A DNA stretch of 64,000 nt from Wurfbainia villosa (taxonomy: Eukaryota > Streptophyta > Magnoliopsida > Zingiberales > Zingiberaceae), in NCBI GenBank assembly GCA_025175895.1, contig CM045990.1:4588001-4652000 (forward strand), in the 5' to 3' direction. The notes beneath the pieces are model-generated. The model was not told where the DNA came from and did not search any database. It worked only from the letters and a program-made list of their open reading frames with translations. Positions 1-10,842 of this stretch are shown here, piece after piece. Position 1 is the first letter of the stretch; each line of letters opens with the position of its first letter. Position numbers and translations under genes: made by a program.

Positions 1-1768
1 TTGGTCCTCCACCTATGAGGATTACCGGAGATCCATTCCCTGGCAAGGAAGTCACTATCGGAGCTCCAAATGTCGTCCAAACGACGCTTCGACAAGAAGA
101 AAACAAGCTGTCCAAAAACTGGACAGCTTGGTGGAGGACTTGGCGCTGGCCAAAGGAAGAGGGCCGGTTGGTCCTTGGTCACCGGAGCCAAGGAGGGTCG
201 CCAGAGGATCGCTGGAGGGTGGCTGACAGCAGTTGGACACCAGTGGCACAAGGTTGGACGATGGCACAAGCTTGGGAATGGCTTCCTTTGGCGGCAGCAA
301 GGAGAAGAGAGGGAGAGGAGAGGAAGAGAAGTTTCCAAAAATAAAACTTAGGGCTCTCCAATCCTCTAGCCGCGCTTTTATAGAGCGGGTGTTTCTTAAC
401 CATCAGGAAACCTTCTCCTTAGAGTTATTGGTTCCTAACCAAAACCTATTAACCTGCTCAAATAACTTAAGTTAAATTAAACTGAACCGAGTTGGTATAT
501 TTTAAGTTAAAACAAATTGAACCAACTTTGGTTCATTCGTTTAAAACAAACCAAACCACTTTGGTTTATTTTCTACCATTGGATTAGAATCAAACCAATT
601 TGGTTCATCCATCATGTCTTCATAAGACTCGGTCCATCCATGCTTCCTTTGCAACTGAAACGATTTCATGCTCGCTTCTTGTTTGGTCCAAACAAACCTA
701 GTTTCTCTCGATCTGAGAATCTCATTCTCAAGCTCATTTTAAATCCTTCGGATTATGCTCGTTGTGCATGTGACCAAATAGGTTCCCGATTTATGTTGGT
801 CATCTATAATTAACCATTAATTATAGAATACATCATGATCCCCAATTAACCGAAAAATCAACGGTTGATCCCAGAACTATTTTTGAAATCCTTCAGCAGC
901 TACAAAGAATCGTGCCCCGTTGCCTTCACTCATCTTATACCCACTTTATTCAGGACATGGTCTATTGTGTTAGTCACCATTAGACTGACTACGTCACACC
1001 TTGACCAAGTATCATTTCCTCGTCCTACGAATTCTAGTTACTGCATATGTATCCTAGAGTACCTTACTCTAAACATGTAATGCTTTGGCCAAAGACTTTA
1101 GTAACAATCCGATGAGAGGCCAAGGGTATACATCTCCTCGCAAGGAGTGGTGAATCCTTTATAGGCTATTCAAATACCTTCGGGCATTTTGACTTATACC
1201 AAATCATCCCGGGTCCACATCTCCTTGAAGATGCTTGCTTAAGATGTCAAAGCATAAGTCTCCATGACCAAGATGACTTGAATACCGCAAGTCAAAGGAA
1301 CATCATACTTAAGCTGCAGTAAGAACTTCATTGACATATCCATATATGCAGAGAACCATATGAAGTCTTATAGCTGGTCACTCCAATGAACTAGTTACCA
1401 TAACTAGCATCCACGATTAACTTCTGACATCACAATGTCTCCAGCCAGTGAGAATCAGTTGCTTGGATACACCAAAGAGTATACCTCGTGCTAGTCTCGA
1501 CAGAATTGATGGTGTCCAAATTCATCAATTCATCGACTAGGGATAATACCAATACATCACAATTACACATGTAGAGATACTCACAAGTTGTGATCCAATC
1601 ATAAATTCTCTCATGCAGTGAATCGTATTGTGGACATTCAGTAAATGAGTTTAAGATCTAATCAAATACATGCAAACATGTATACTCAAATATTGAATCT
1701 TCATTTATCATATAAATGGTTTAAACATAAGACAATTGCCTTAGGACACCTCTTATATATAACTAACA
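1..1768 (-). mobile_element. RT1: 3' LTR of a family A Ty1/copia element, cut by the window edge
   Basis: This is a long terminal repeat read on the minus strand. Its first bases (TGTTAG on the minus strand) lie at 1763-1768, directly next to a purine-rich primer site, which identifies it as the 3' LTR. The sequence matches, in reverse, the two LTRs of RT4 (16231-18435 and 23642-25847), which are about 2205 bp long, so roughly 440 bp is missing off the left edge. A TATA-type promoter sits at 375-382. The short open frames around 15-475 are on the opposite strand or in the LTR leader and have no recognisable domain, so I do not treat them as genes. Confidence 0.9.
375..382 (-). promoter_or_regulatory. 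TATA box of the RT1 3' LTR
   Basis: TATAAAAG on the minus strand. The same box occurs at the matching place in the other RT1 LTR (16197-16204), and RT4 LTRs have TATAAAAT there (17616, 25029). Its position inside the LTR fits the U3/R boundary of a copia promoter; use is inferred. Confidence 0.55.
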
Positions 1769-1779
1769 ATCTCCCACTT
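1769..1779 (-). other. polypurine tract of RT1
   Basis: AAGTGGGAGAT on the minus strand, directly abutting the TG of the LTR. This is the plus-strand DNA primer site of the element and fixes its orientation. Confidence 0.85.
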
Positions 1780-1788
1780 GGCCTAATG

Positions 1789-3570
1789 CTAATCACCATG
1801 GTATCCAATACCATAAGCCCTAACATGGCCCTTGAACTTACTTTGAGGTAAGACCTTAGTTAAAGGATCGACTAAGTTCTTTTCAGTGGGAATATTCTCG
1901 ATTTGAATTTCGTTCCTACTGATAATCTCTCTGATCAGATGATAGCGGTGAAGCACATGTTTGGATTGTTGATGAGACCTTGGCTTTTTTGCCTGTGCAA
2001 TTGCTCCATTGTTGTCGCAGTAAACCAGTATTGCTTCAACAATGGTTGGAACCACACCAAGTTCATAAATAAACTTCTTGATCCAGACTGCTTCCTTTGT
2101 TGCTTCCGAAGCTACAATGTATTCTGCCTGTATGGTAGAATCAGCTACAGTGTCTTGTTTGAAACTTTTCCAACTCACTGCGCCTCCATTCATGGTGAAC
2201 ATGTACCCAGACTGAGACCTAGAATCATCCTTATCTGTTTGGAAGCTAGCATCCATATACCAACGTATCACCTTGTCCCCTTCTCCATATATTAGGAACA
2301 CATCCTTAGTTATTCTCAAGTACTTAAGGATCATCTTAACAGCTGCCCAATGATCCATTCCTGGATCAGACTGGTATCTACTCGTGACACTCAGGGCATA
2401 CGATACATTGGGCCTCGTACATAACATAGCATACATGATAGATCATATTGCGGATGCATAGGAAATCTTATTCATGCAAATCCTCTCATCTTCTGCGCGC
2501 TGACACATAGACTTCGAAAGGTGTATCCCATGCCTGATGGGTAGGAAACCTTTCTTGGATTCTGACATGCTAAATCTCTTTAACACTCGTTCTATATATG
2601 TTGACTGTGAAAGACCAAGTAACCGATTCGATCTATCCCTATGGATCTTAATCCCGAGGATGTAGGTTGCTTCTCCTAGGTCTTTCATAGAGAACGTCTT
2701 GGATGACCAAATTGATTATCTTTTCGAGCATGCTTGTTGCTCGTTTCGATATTGAGAATGTCACTGGATACATCTAACGTATATATACCATTGTACAATG
2801 TTCCAGTCTCATAAAGCACGCCATTCAAAGTTATGTAACAATAATTGTTACTAAAAGTCAAATGGTACCCATTTCTATTTAAACAAGAAATAGAAATGAT
2901 GTTCTTTATCAACGAAGGAACATAAAAGCAATTGTCCAGTTCTAAGACAAGTCCTGTACGGAGTCTAAACAAATACATTCCGATGGCGAGTGCAGCAACC
3001 TTTGCTCCATTCCCAACACATAAATTTGACTCTCCTTTAATGAGTCTTCTTCTATTCCTTAGCCCATGTATGTCATTACATATATGTGAGCCACACCCAG
3101 TATCCAATACCCAAGTGTTTGAGGAAATAGAATGACAATCAATAACGAAGATATTTGAAAAAGATGGGGCATCTGATGCCTTATTCTTCTTCACGGACTC
3201 AAGATAAATCTTGCAGTTTCTTCGCCAATGGCCCTCCTTGCCACAATGATGGCAAATGCGCTTTTGAGCTGGTTCTGCCTTTTTAGCCTTTTTCTTCTTC
3301 CTCTTATGTTGTTCCTTTGACTTCCTCTTAGAACCTTTCTTCGAGGAATCAACTAACAACACTATCCCCTGCTCATGCTTCACAGAAGGTTCCACAGTTT
3401 TCAGCATGTTGAGCAGTACCACAGATGAACCTTCTTGCATCTCAGAGGTGAAGAGGAGCTTGGAGACTTCAAACCTTTCGGATCTCACTTGCCCATCAAA
3501 CAACTCATAAAGATGAAAGACTATGGTATGAGCATCCATATGCTCATGCTGCTTCCGTAGCTTGGGTGAG
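1789..3570 (-). pseudogene. RT1 gag-pol remnant: gag, protease, RT tail, RNase H
   Basis: Reading on the minus strand: the C-terminal half of gag (about 3570-3150) with a CX2CX4HX4C zinc knuckle; an aspartic protease with the DTG core (WVLDTG) at about 3090; part of the region before integrase; then, after a deletion near 2715, the end of reverse transcriptase (MKDLGEATYILG at 2688) and a nearly complete RNase H (2436-1789; DASF and YCDNNG motifs). Compared with RT4, integrase and most of RT (about 1.75 kb) are missing, as are about 60 codons of gag between GSSVV and LLNMLK. The gag N-terminus is lost at the breakpoint at about 3570. The copy is non-functional. Its leading residues at 3593-3573 belong to RT2 leader DNA, so the apparent start there is not the real one. 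Confidence 0.85.
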
Positions 3571-3574
3571 GGAT
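3564..3574. other. breakpoint joining RT1 gag to the RT2 leader
   Basis: To the left the sequence is family A gag on the minus strand (residues SPKLRKQHEHMDA). To the right it is the family B leader on the plus strand, matching 47465 onwards and 58085 onwards. The changeover falls within a few bases of 3570. The gag start, leader and PBS of RT1 and the 5' LTR and PBS of RT2 are all missing at this point. Confidence 0.75.
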
Positions 3575-4086
3575 ATTTTTTAAATTCTCGCAACCTCCAT
3601 TACAATTTGACATGTGATGCGAACAAACTTGCGTGTTGACTCTGAGTGCCTTCCTCCACATCGGATGAGTTTGTTTTGCAGAGCACTAGGTCAAATATGG
3701 TTATACGAAGTTATTTAGGAGTGTGCGTACTTCCCCATCGGAAGGCACATAATCTGAGATAATTGCCTTAGTATCAGGTAATGGTAAACACTTAGATGCA
3801 AATAAAAGTATCCTCCCCATCGGAGTCACTGCTTTAATTTGTAGGGCTGAAGAGGAACTAACTATTAATTTTATTTGTCAAAAAGTAAGGTTGACAAGAT
3901 AATAAAATTAATGGGTAAAACCTCCTCTTACAAATGAAGAATTCGTATATGTCCACACTATCGTGGCATACGATATTCTCGGTGTTTTGAGGTGTTGGTT
4001 GATTTTAAAATTTTATTGTTTGAGGAATCAATAATTTGTTGAAAACTAAATGTTTTTGATCTATGTAATTCTTAGATTTCTTCAAA
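3570..4086 (+). other. RT2: 5' leader of a family B copia element
   Basis: Untranslated region between primer-binding site and gag. It aligns by eye with the leaders of RT7 (about 47465-47966) and RT10 (about 58085-58604), including the stretches around 'cttcctcc...catcgga' and 'ggaatcaataatt'. The 5' part with the PBS is lost at the 3570 breakpoint. No gene is seen in it. Confidence 0.8.
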
Positions 4087-4714
4087 ATGACTTTCAACCA
4101 ACTTGCTGTGATTCTAAAGGAAAACAAACTTACTGGACCTAACTATGTTGATTGGAAAAGAAATTTGGACATTGTCTTAAATGCTGAGGAGTACAAATAT
4201 GTACTCTTCAAGGAGTATCCTCCTAAGCCTACAGATGATTCTGGGAAAAAGGAGAAAGAGAGTTATAAGAAGTGGATTAAGGCTGATGAGATGGCGCGGT
4301 GTTACATTTTGGCTTCAATGTCAAATGTATTGCAACATCAACATCAGGCCATGACCACTGCATATGACATCATGCTCAATCTCAAGGAACTTTTCGGACA
4401 CTAGAATCGGGCTGCAAGGTAGGAAGCCATGAGAAACTTGATGACAACCACTATGGTTGAGGGAACACCCGTGAGGGATCATGTTCTCAAGATGATGGCA
4501 CATTTGAATGAGCTGGAAGTCCTTGGAGTAGAGATCGATGGGGAAACCCAGGTCGATATCATTCTCCAATCTCTACCTAGGAGTTTTGAGCAGTTTAGCC
4601 TAAACTACAACATGAACAAGGGGTTGTATTCGTTGGCGGAGCTTCTGACATAACTCCAGGCGATAGAGGGGCTTTTTTGTCAGAGTTCTCAGGTTTAGGT
4701 TGCCCAGAAGGTTT
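4087..4714 (+). pseudogene. RT2 gag, N-terminal part (broken)
   Basis: Copia gag beginning MTFNQLAVILKENKLTGPNY, the typical N-terminal capsid segment (tryptophan-containing NYVDWKRNL motif at about residues 20-27). The frame has stops at 4402 and about 4421 (Gln codons changed to TAG in 'cactagaat' and 'aggtaggaa') and again at 4651. It is then split by RT3 at 4715 and resumes at 10843. The ATG at 4087 is conserved with those of RT7 (47967) and RT10 (58605). Gag forms the virus-like particle of the element; this copy cannot make a full one. Confidence 0.85.
4710..4714. repeat. target-site duplication of RT3, left copy (GGTTT)
   Basis: GGTTT precedes the LTR end of RT3 and is repeated at 10838-10842. 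The uninterrupted gag sequence in RT7 has a single copy at the equivalent site. Confidence 0.9.
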
Positions 4715-5214
4715 TGTTAGGAACGATGCGCCCGCTAGAGGGGGGGGGTGAATAGCAATGTCGTTGCTAGATGGAATTCGTTTGCATGCTTGCTACAACT
4801 GATTAGTGCATAGCGGAAATAAAGCAATAACAAATACACACAAGCACAAGACCAAATATAATGTGGTTCGAAACCGAATGGTTCCTACTCCACGGACTGA
4901 GCTCTATGAGCTCGAGTGATGACAACACCACTAATAAAACTCCTTCTCGACAACATGTCGGAGGTGGAGAAACCTCATACAATGAATTACAATAGTAATA
5001 AACACAAATACAAGCTAATATAACGAAACTATACAAATACAAGTAAAGAAACACTTTACAATTGTGAACATGGATGCTTGCTTTGTGGTTGCTTGAATTG
5101 CACTTGGATACCTTGATTTGCAACAACAAATCACCCCAAAGCTCCCAAGAACCGGTTACCAAATCCACCTCCATGAGCACCATTTAAAGATTCTGCTTGG
5201 GCTGGATTTCACCT

Positions 5215-5515
5215 ATCAGTCGACTGGTGACACTGTTGTCGTGAGACAACGGCTAGATCCACGCTGAAAAAATCCAACAGATCGATCATCAGTCGACTGA
5301 TCATACCCATCAGTCAACTGATGCCTCAATCAGTCAAGTGGTCGGACCGATCACTCGACTAGAGAACATTCTGTGCTCGAAATCTCGGCCACCAGTCGAC
5401 TAATCACAAGATCAGTCGATTGCCAAGCTCTGGCAGTCGACTGCTAGGACACTTCCCGTAGTCAAACCTTAGTTGACTCCTACCAGTCGACTGACCCATG
5501 GTCCCAGTCGACTGA
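5215..5515. repeat. CAGTCGACTG palindrome array in the RT3 3' LTR
   Basis: Many exact or one-off copies of the self-complementary 10-mer CAGTCGACTG, often extended to ATCAGTCGACTGAT, separated by irregular 10-40 bp gaps. Equivalent blocks occur in each family C LTR (about 9835-10160, 26625-26970, 34140-34410), with a few copies just inside the elements (about 6760-6840 and 28345-28440). Confidence 0.85.
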
Positions 5516-5714
5516 TACACCTCAAACAAGAGGTTTTAACCCAAGTATGGTGCCCCCATACTTGCTAGACCACCCGTAGCCTAGACCTAAGCCTTCTAGC
5601 CACTTCTGTCAGCCTCGCGCCTATTGGATCCCTCCAAGTCATCCATGACTTGTTCATCTATACGCTAGCCTTCAGGTGCTTCTATCAGCTATTGTCATGC
5701 TAACGGTGTCTACA

Positions 5715-5950
5715 CTGCCAAGGCACACTGGACTTATGCTGCCAAGACTCCGCTTGGACTTTATGCTGCCAACCATTGGACTTATGCTGCCACGACTCCC
5801 GCTTGGACTTTACGCCGCCAATATCAAACCTCTTGGACTTTCCATGCCAAGACCCATTCTTGGACTTTCCTTTGCCAACCCATGTTGGACTTTCCCTTGC
5901 CAAGACCCATGCTTGGACTTTACATGCCAAGTACTCAAGACTTGGACTTT
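5715..5950. repeat. CTTGGACTTT/TGCCAAGAC minisatellite in the RT3 3' LTR
   Basis: Degenerate tandem units of roughly 24-36 bp, each with GCTTGGACTTT followed by a TGCCAAGAC-type segment. CTTGG and CCAAG are inverted with respect to each other, so a single strand could fold into a series of small stems. The block recurs in all family C LTRs. Confidence 0.8.
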
Positions 5951-6128
5951 TCCCATGACAATGGTCAAACCATCATCAAACATCAAATACTAACCTGGAT
6001 CGATTGCATCAGCAATCTCCCCAACATATGTCAGACATCAATGTCAGACATTCATGTCAAACATCAAAACACTTACTCGAGTCAAACTCGAGTCCGGTCA
6101 ATCATGACCTGAGCCGATTGCACCAACA

Positions 6129-6142
6129 ATCTCCCCCTTTTT
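6129..6142 (-). other. polypurine tract of RT3
   Basis: AAAAAGGGGGAGAT on the minus strand, directly abutting the start of the 3' LTR. RT5 has the same tract at 27719-27732. Confidence 0.85.
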
Positions 6143-7965
6143 GATGTTTGACAAAAACACCCTTGAGTTAGGCCCCTAACTCAAATTCCCTTACCAATTA
6201 TCCCAAATTGGTAATTTTAACATTCTCCCCCTTTTTGACATACATCAAAAAGGTTCTCCCAAGGAGGTCAATGTCTCATGTCCCAATGAGATCTTACAAT
6301 CTCCCCTTTGGTCCAAAAATACCTAGGATGCCTACAATCTTCCTATTGATAAGTCCCATATCACTTAAGAGAGACAATCCTACAAACTCTCCCAATTTCC
6401 AAATTGAGTATTTCAAAATCCCATTTCTCCTCCTCATGAGGAAAAATAACATCCATCATCCCATGATGGATACCTTTCCCTAAAGGCTTGCTCCCCTTGA
6501 CCATTGCACCAACAATGTCCTTGGGAAGTCCCTAAGCCAATATGAACTCTAAACCATCAAAATTAAGGTCTAAAGTTTAATATTGAACTTTCCCATACCT
6601 TAAATTTGATACATCACCCTAACAACTCTCCTAATCCATATCCAATGGATTTTCACCCTTTATAATGCTTTCCAAAGCATATCCTAGGGTTAGGAGTGGT
6701 TAGGGAACCCTAACATAGCTGAAAATGGGCTAAACATACCATGTTTTCCCGAAATCAGCCAATCAGTTGACTCTCTCAGAAATAAGTCGATTGAAGTGCT
6801 CATCAGTCGACTGCTAACAAGGGCAGTCGACTGATAACTGAAAAAAATTTGATTTTCAGTTATCAAAAATGAAATTTATAAATTCATAAATAATTATATA
6901 TAATTCAAAAAATCATGAAACTTCATACGTATAATACTTATGACCAATAAAATGGGTGAAAATTGTTTGGAAAATATTTTACTCATAAAATAGTGAAATT
7001 GACACAAAGTTCAAAAGTGAAGAAAAACTTCAATGTTTTAGCTCACTTTGTATCAACTTCATCAATGGTAATTGCTATCAAAAGATAGACTTCACCAAGG
7101 TTTTTCAAAATAATTTTAAAATGTTTTCAAAACCTTATATTGGATCATATTCTTTGGGCTTAATGTAATTGACTTGAACATAAGCTTTCCCAATGATCCA
7201 CAACATGATTTTAGATGAGTTTGAGTTCATCTAGATGCAAAAACTATGCACCTTGAACTTAACTCATATCCTAGCATCTCACATGTATCTAGGGTGTATA
7301 AATATACATACATGTCAATGTAATGTGAGATGTTGATTTTGTTCATCTAAACAAGGGTTTCATGCATTTCTAGGGCATTCCTAATTAATTCCCTTATACA
7401 TGAGACTTCAAGTCGTACCATAGTCCTTAAATCAATTTTCATTAACTTAAATGCATGAATGATCATGTCATAAATGATAACATGATTAAGCATGGCCAAT
7501 GATTGTGATGTCATGACATATGATGAAATTTAAGCATACATGACATTTTAATCTTAGCCCTAAGCATGATCATGACATATTAAATGATTAAAAATAGATA
7601 TGATGTAATGACATATTATATGGCAAACAAAACATGGAAAATAAAATGTATAGGTATAATAATACATAAATTTTAATATTAGTTGCCATTTGTGATAATT
7701 AATCTCATTTTTCCATATTATCAATTATTCCCAAAGTGTGCCAAAAATCCGAAATGACACACTAAGACCTCTAAACCTAAATTGTGCTAATTTGATTGAT
7801 TTTTCATAATTCCAAAAATATATTGGCATATCCTAAAAACTTTTAGGATATAAAATTCAAATCTATTTCCAAGGTATCCATAACCTTGAAAATAACCTAA
7901 AGTGCCATCTTTACCATGGTTAGGTTAACTACCCATCCATTTAAAGTTGGCACAACCTAACCCAT
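6143..7965 (-). other. RT3 non-coding internal region
   Basis: AT-rich DNA between gag and the 3' polypurine tract. I find no convincing coding frame or pol motif. It aligns by eye with RT5 in two parts: 6143-7625 with about 27733-29195, and 7725-7965 with about 31650-31880. Between those parts RT5 has about 2.4 kb extra (its ORF2 block). A few CAGTCGACTG copies lie at 6760-6840. Confidence 0.7.
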
Positions 7966-9362
7966 TTAGCGTGAATCGATCACGCTCCTAGGAACCCAAT
8001 ACCTATTGGAGCTCCTTGGGTTTACTAGATATTCCTTAGGGATGACCTCCCTAGATACCCTCCTAATGACCCTTCTAGGCTTGTTAGCCTTGGTCATTGT
8101 GGTCTTGCCTAGGTTAACTCTAGGGGTGACTCCCCTTGTAACCTTCTTAGTGGCTTCCCTAGGTTCCTTCGAAACCCTAACCACTAGACATACACCTTGG
8201 TTACCCTTAGGGATACCTTCCCTAGTAACCTTGGTCTTCCTAGACCTAACTTGAGTTCCATAATCAAATGGAACATTGTGATAGGTCTTTTTGGGTTTAG
8301 GCTAGCCCTTGAATGGTTCTTGTTTCCTAGGTCTTTGACTTTGACTTCTAGACCCTAGGCTTTGACCATTTGACCCTTTAATTGAATTTTGTATATTCCT
8401 AAGGGTCTTCTCTAATTTCTCAAGCCTTGACCTCAAGACTTGATTTTTCAACTCCAATTGCCCAATTTTTGAATTTTGATTTGGTCTTTGGGCAATACCA
8501 TTTCCTCTAGGCATATGCCTACCCTTCTTAGGGTTAATGCCTAAATGATTTTCTATTTTCCTAATGCTTTCCTTAGGAAGAGTTTTTCTAGGGACATTAG
8601 TCCCAAATTTCTCCTTATTTGTAATGTGGACATTCTTAGCCCCTAAATAATACTCCATATTTCTAGCATGCTCTTTGTGATAAATTGCAAGATTGCTAAA
8701 ATTATTTCTAGCATGCTTTTGCCTATAATTTAAAGAAAGAGCATTATTTAGATATACCTTAGGGTTTGCCTTAGAGGCTCCCCCTACTTGTGATGCTCCC
8801 CTTTGAGTTTTCTTCTCCCCCTTTGGGCATTAACTCAGGTGGTGTCCCGGTTGCTGGCATTTGAAGCAAATCACTTGCTCCTTGCTTTTGATTGTTGGGG
8901 GACCGGCATCCTTGACCTTTGGTGCCGGAGGAGTCTTCTTGACATTCTTTGGGCACTTGCTCTTGTAGTGCCAATACTCCCTACACTTAAAACACATTAT
9001 ATGAATTTTATTTTGAAATGAAGTGATCGAGTTACCTAGGTCAATGATGGTGGTATGGACTTCTTCTTCTTGACCGGAGGCAGACAGTTCCTCTTGAAGT
9101 TGCTCCGGTGTGGGAATTCTCTCCTCCCCCTCAATCCTAGAGGTGGAGGCTTCTCCTACTTCTTCTTCATCCTCTTCCACCGATCCGGAAGTTGACTCCT
9201 CTTCAACTTCGGAATCCACACTTGCTTGTGAGGTTGAGGATGTGCTTGCTTCTTCTTAAGCTTGAGAGGATGAGCACTCCTCTTCTTCTTGTTCTTGGAC
9301 CGGCTGAGGGTTTTCATGATATTTTGCCAATTCACTCCAAAGCTCCTTGGCATCCATGTAAT
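7966..9362 (-). pseudogene. RT3 gag remnant (family C, two zinc knuckles)
   Basis: On the minus strand: the end of the capsid part (DAKELWSELAKYHENP), an acidic Glu/Ser-rich stretch, zinc knuckle 1 (CX2CX4HX4C: C, C, H and C present) at about 8990, and zinc knuckle 2, which loses its last Cys to a stop (CFKCQQPGHHLS). Then a coiled-coil-like segment (about 8440-8380) and a basic C-terminus ending NPRSSNRYWVPRS at about 7980. The N-terminal part present in RT5 (33552 downwards) is missing because a deletion joins gag at about 9362 to the LTR. Several frameshifts and stops make it non-functional. The C-terminal WVPRS-type end resembles gag of SIRE-type copia elements; that is from memory and tentative. 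Confidence 0.75.
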
Positions 9363-9834
9363 CTAGAGGGGGGGGTGTGAATAGCGATGTCGTTGCTAGA
9401 TGGAATTCGTTCTCGTGCTTGCTAAAAATGATTAGTGTGCAGCGGAAATAAAGCAATAACAAATACACACAAGCACAAGACCAAATATAATGTGGTTTGG
9501 AATCGAATGGTTCATACTCCACGGATTGAGCTCTACGAGCTCCTTCCCGTTCCAGTTACGTATTGCTGCAATGTTCACCAAACAACCGTCGGATCGAGAA
9601 ACAAAAAGTAATTAGTAATAAACACAAATACAAGTTAATATAATGAAACTACACAAATACAAGTAAAGAAACACTTTCCAATTGTAAACTTGGATGCTTG
9701 CTTTGTGGTTGCTTGAATTGCACGTAGAGACCCTGATTTGCAGCAACAAATCACCCCAAAAGCTCCCAAGAACTGGTTACCAAATCCTCCTCCACGAGCT
9801 CCATTTAAAGCTTCTGCCTGGGCTGGATTTTGCC

Positions 9835-10160
9835 TATCAGTCGACTGCTCGGGACCATCAGTCGACTGGTGCCACTATTGTCGTGAGACAACAACTAGAT
9901 CCATGCTGGAAAAATCTAATAGATCCATCATCAGTCGACTGATCATACCCATCAGTCGACTGATGCCTCAATCAGTCGAGTGGTCGGGCTGATCACTCGA
10001 CTGGAGAACATTCTTTGCACGAAATCCCAGCCACCAATCGACTGATCACAAGATCAGTCGATTGCCAAGCTCTGACAGTCGATTGCTAGGACACTTCCCA
10101 CAGTCAAACCCTAGTTGACTCCTACCAGTCGACTGACCCATGGTCCCAGTTGACTGATAC
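9835..10160. repeat. CAGTCGACTG palindrome array in the RT3 5' LTR
   Basis: Same irregular palindrome array as at 5215-5515, with mostly the same spacing; some copies have single mismatches such as CAGTCGATTG. Confidence 0.85.
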
Positions 10161-10365
10161 ACCTCAAACATGAGGTTTTAACCCAAGTATGGTGCCCCCA
10201 TACTTGCTAGACCACCCGTAGCCTACACCTAAGCCTTCTAGCCACCTCCATCAGCCTCGTGCCTATCGGATCCCTCCAAGTCATCCATGACTTGTTCATC
10301 CATACGCTAGCCTTCAGGTGCTTCCATCAGCTATTGTCATGATAATGGTGTCTACACCGCCAAGG

Positions 10366-10645
10366 CACATTTGACTTACGCTGCCAAGACTCCGCTTGGA
10401 CTTTACGCCGCCAACCATTGGACTTATGCTGCCAAGACTCCCGCTTGGACTTTTCGCCGCCAATATCAAATCCCTTGGACTTTCCTAATGCCAAGACTCA
10501 AGCTTGGACTTTCTTTTGCCAACCCATGTTGGACTTTCCATGCCAAGACCCATGCTTGGACTTTCCTTTTCCAACCCATGTTGGACTTTCCCTTGCCAAG
10601 ACCCATGCTTGGACTTTACATGACAAGTACTCAAGACTTGGACTT
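10366..10645. repeat. CTTGGACTTT/TGCCAAGAC minisatellite in the RT3 5' LTR
   Basis: Same repeat type as 5715-5950, with a slightly different unit number. Frames stay open through it because the repeat lacks stops in some phases; this is not evidence for a gene. Confidence 0.8.
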
Positions 10646-10837
10646 TTCCCATGACAATGGTCAAACCATCGTCAAACATCAAATACTAACCTGGGTCGAT
10701 TGCATCAACAATCTCCCCAACATATGTCAGACATTCATGTCAAATATCAATGTCAGACATTCATGTCAAACATTAAAACACTTACTCGAGTCAAACTCGA
10801 GTCCGGTCAATCATGACCTAGGCCGATTGCACCAACG

Positions 10838-10842
10838 GGTTT
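10838..10842. repeat. target-site duplication of RT3, right copy (GGTTT)
   Basis: Exact repeat of 4710-4714; RT2 gag resumes directly afterwards (TTCTACTTCTAAGCC, as in RT7 at 50440). Confidence 0.9.

Larger units (their letters stand above)
4715..6128 (-). mobile_element. RT3 3' LTR (family C)
   Basis: A 1414-bp LTR. On the minus strand it begins TGTTGGTGCAATCGG at 6128, directly after the polypurine tract, and ends at 4715. It contains a block of CAGTCGACTG palindromes (about 5215-5515) and a block of CTTGGACTTT / TGCCAAGAC repeats (about 5715-5950). A run of nine G lies at 4740-4748. The short open frames across it are repeat-driven. Confidence 0.85.
4715..10837 (-). mobile_element. RT3: family C gag-only LTR retrotransposon inserted in RT2 gag
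   Basis: This 6.1-kb element on the minus strand interrupts RT2 gag and is flanked by GGTTT. The left end reads TGTTAGG (family consensus TGTTGG) and the right end CCAACG (consensus CCAACA), so both termini carry a substitution. The order on the minus strand is truncated 5' LTR (10837-9363), gag remnant (9362-7966), non-coding DNA and 3' LTR (6128-4715). No protease, integrase, RT or RNase H is visible anywhere inside, so this is a non-autonomous element of the type called TR-GAG. Compared with RT5 it lacks the second ORF block, the PBS, the gag N-terminus and the last bases of the 5' LTR. Confidence 0.85.
9363..10837 (-). mobile_element. RT3 5' LTR (family C), inner end truncated
   Basis: This second LTR copy aligns with 4715-6128 but starts at CTAGAGGG, so about 20 bp of the terminal LTR sequence and the adjacent PBS are deleted. 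The outer end is at 10837, followed by GGTTT. It contains a CAGTCGACTG block (about 9835-10160) and the CTTGGACTTT minisatellite (about 10366-10645). Confidence 0.85.

Noticed and set aside
4740..4748. G-runs near family C LTR ends as possible G-quadruplexes
   Set aside because: A single run of 6-9 G per LTR is not enough for a quadruplex; length varies as expected of a homopolymer.
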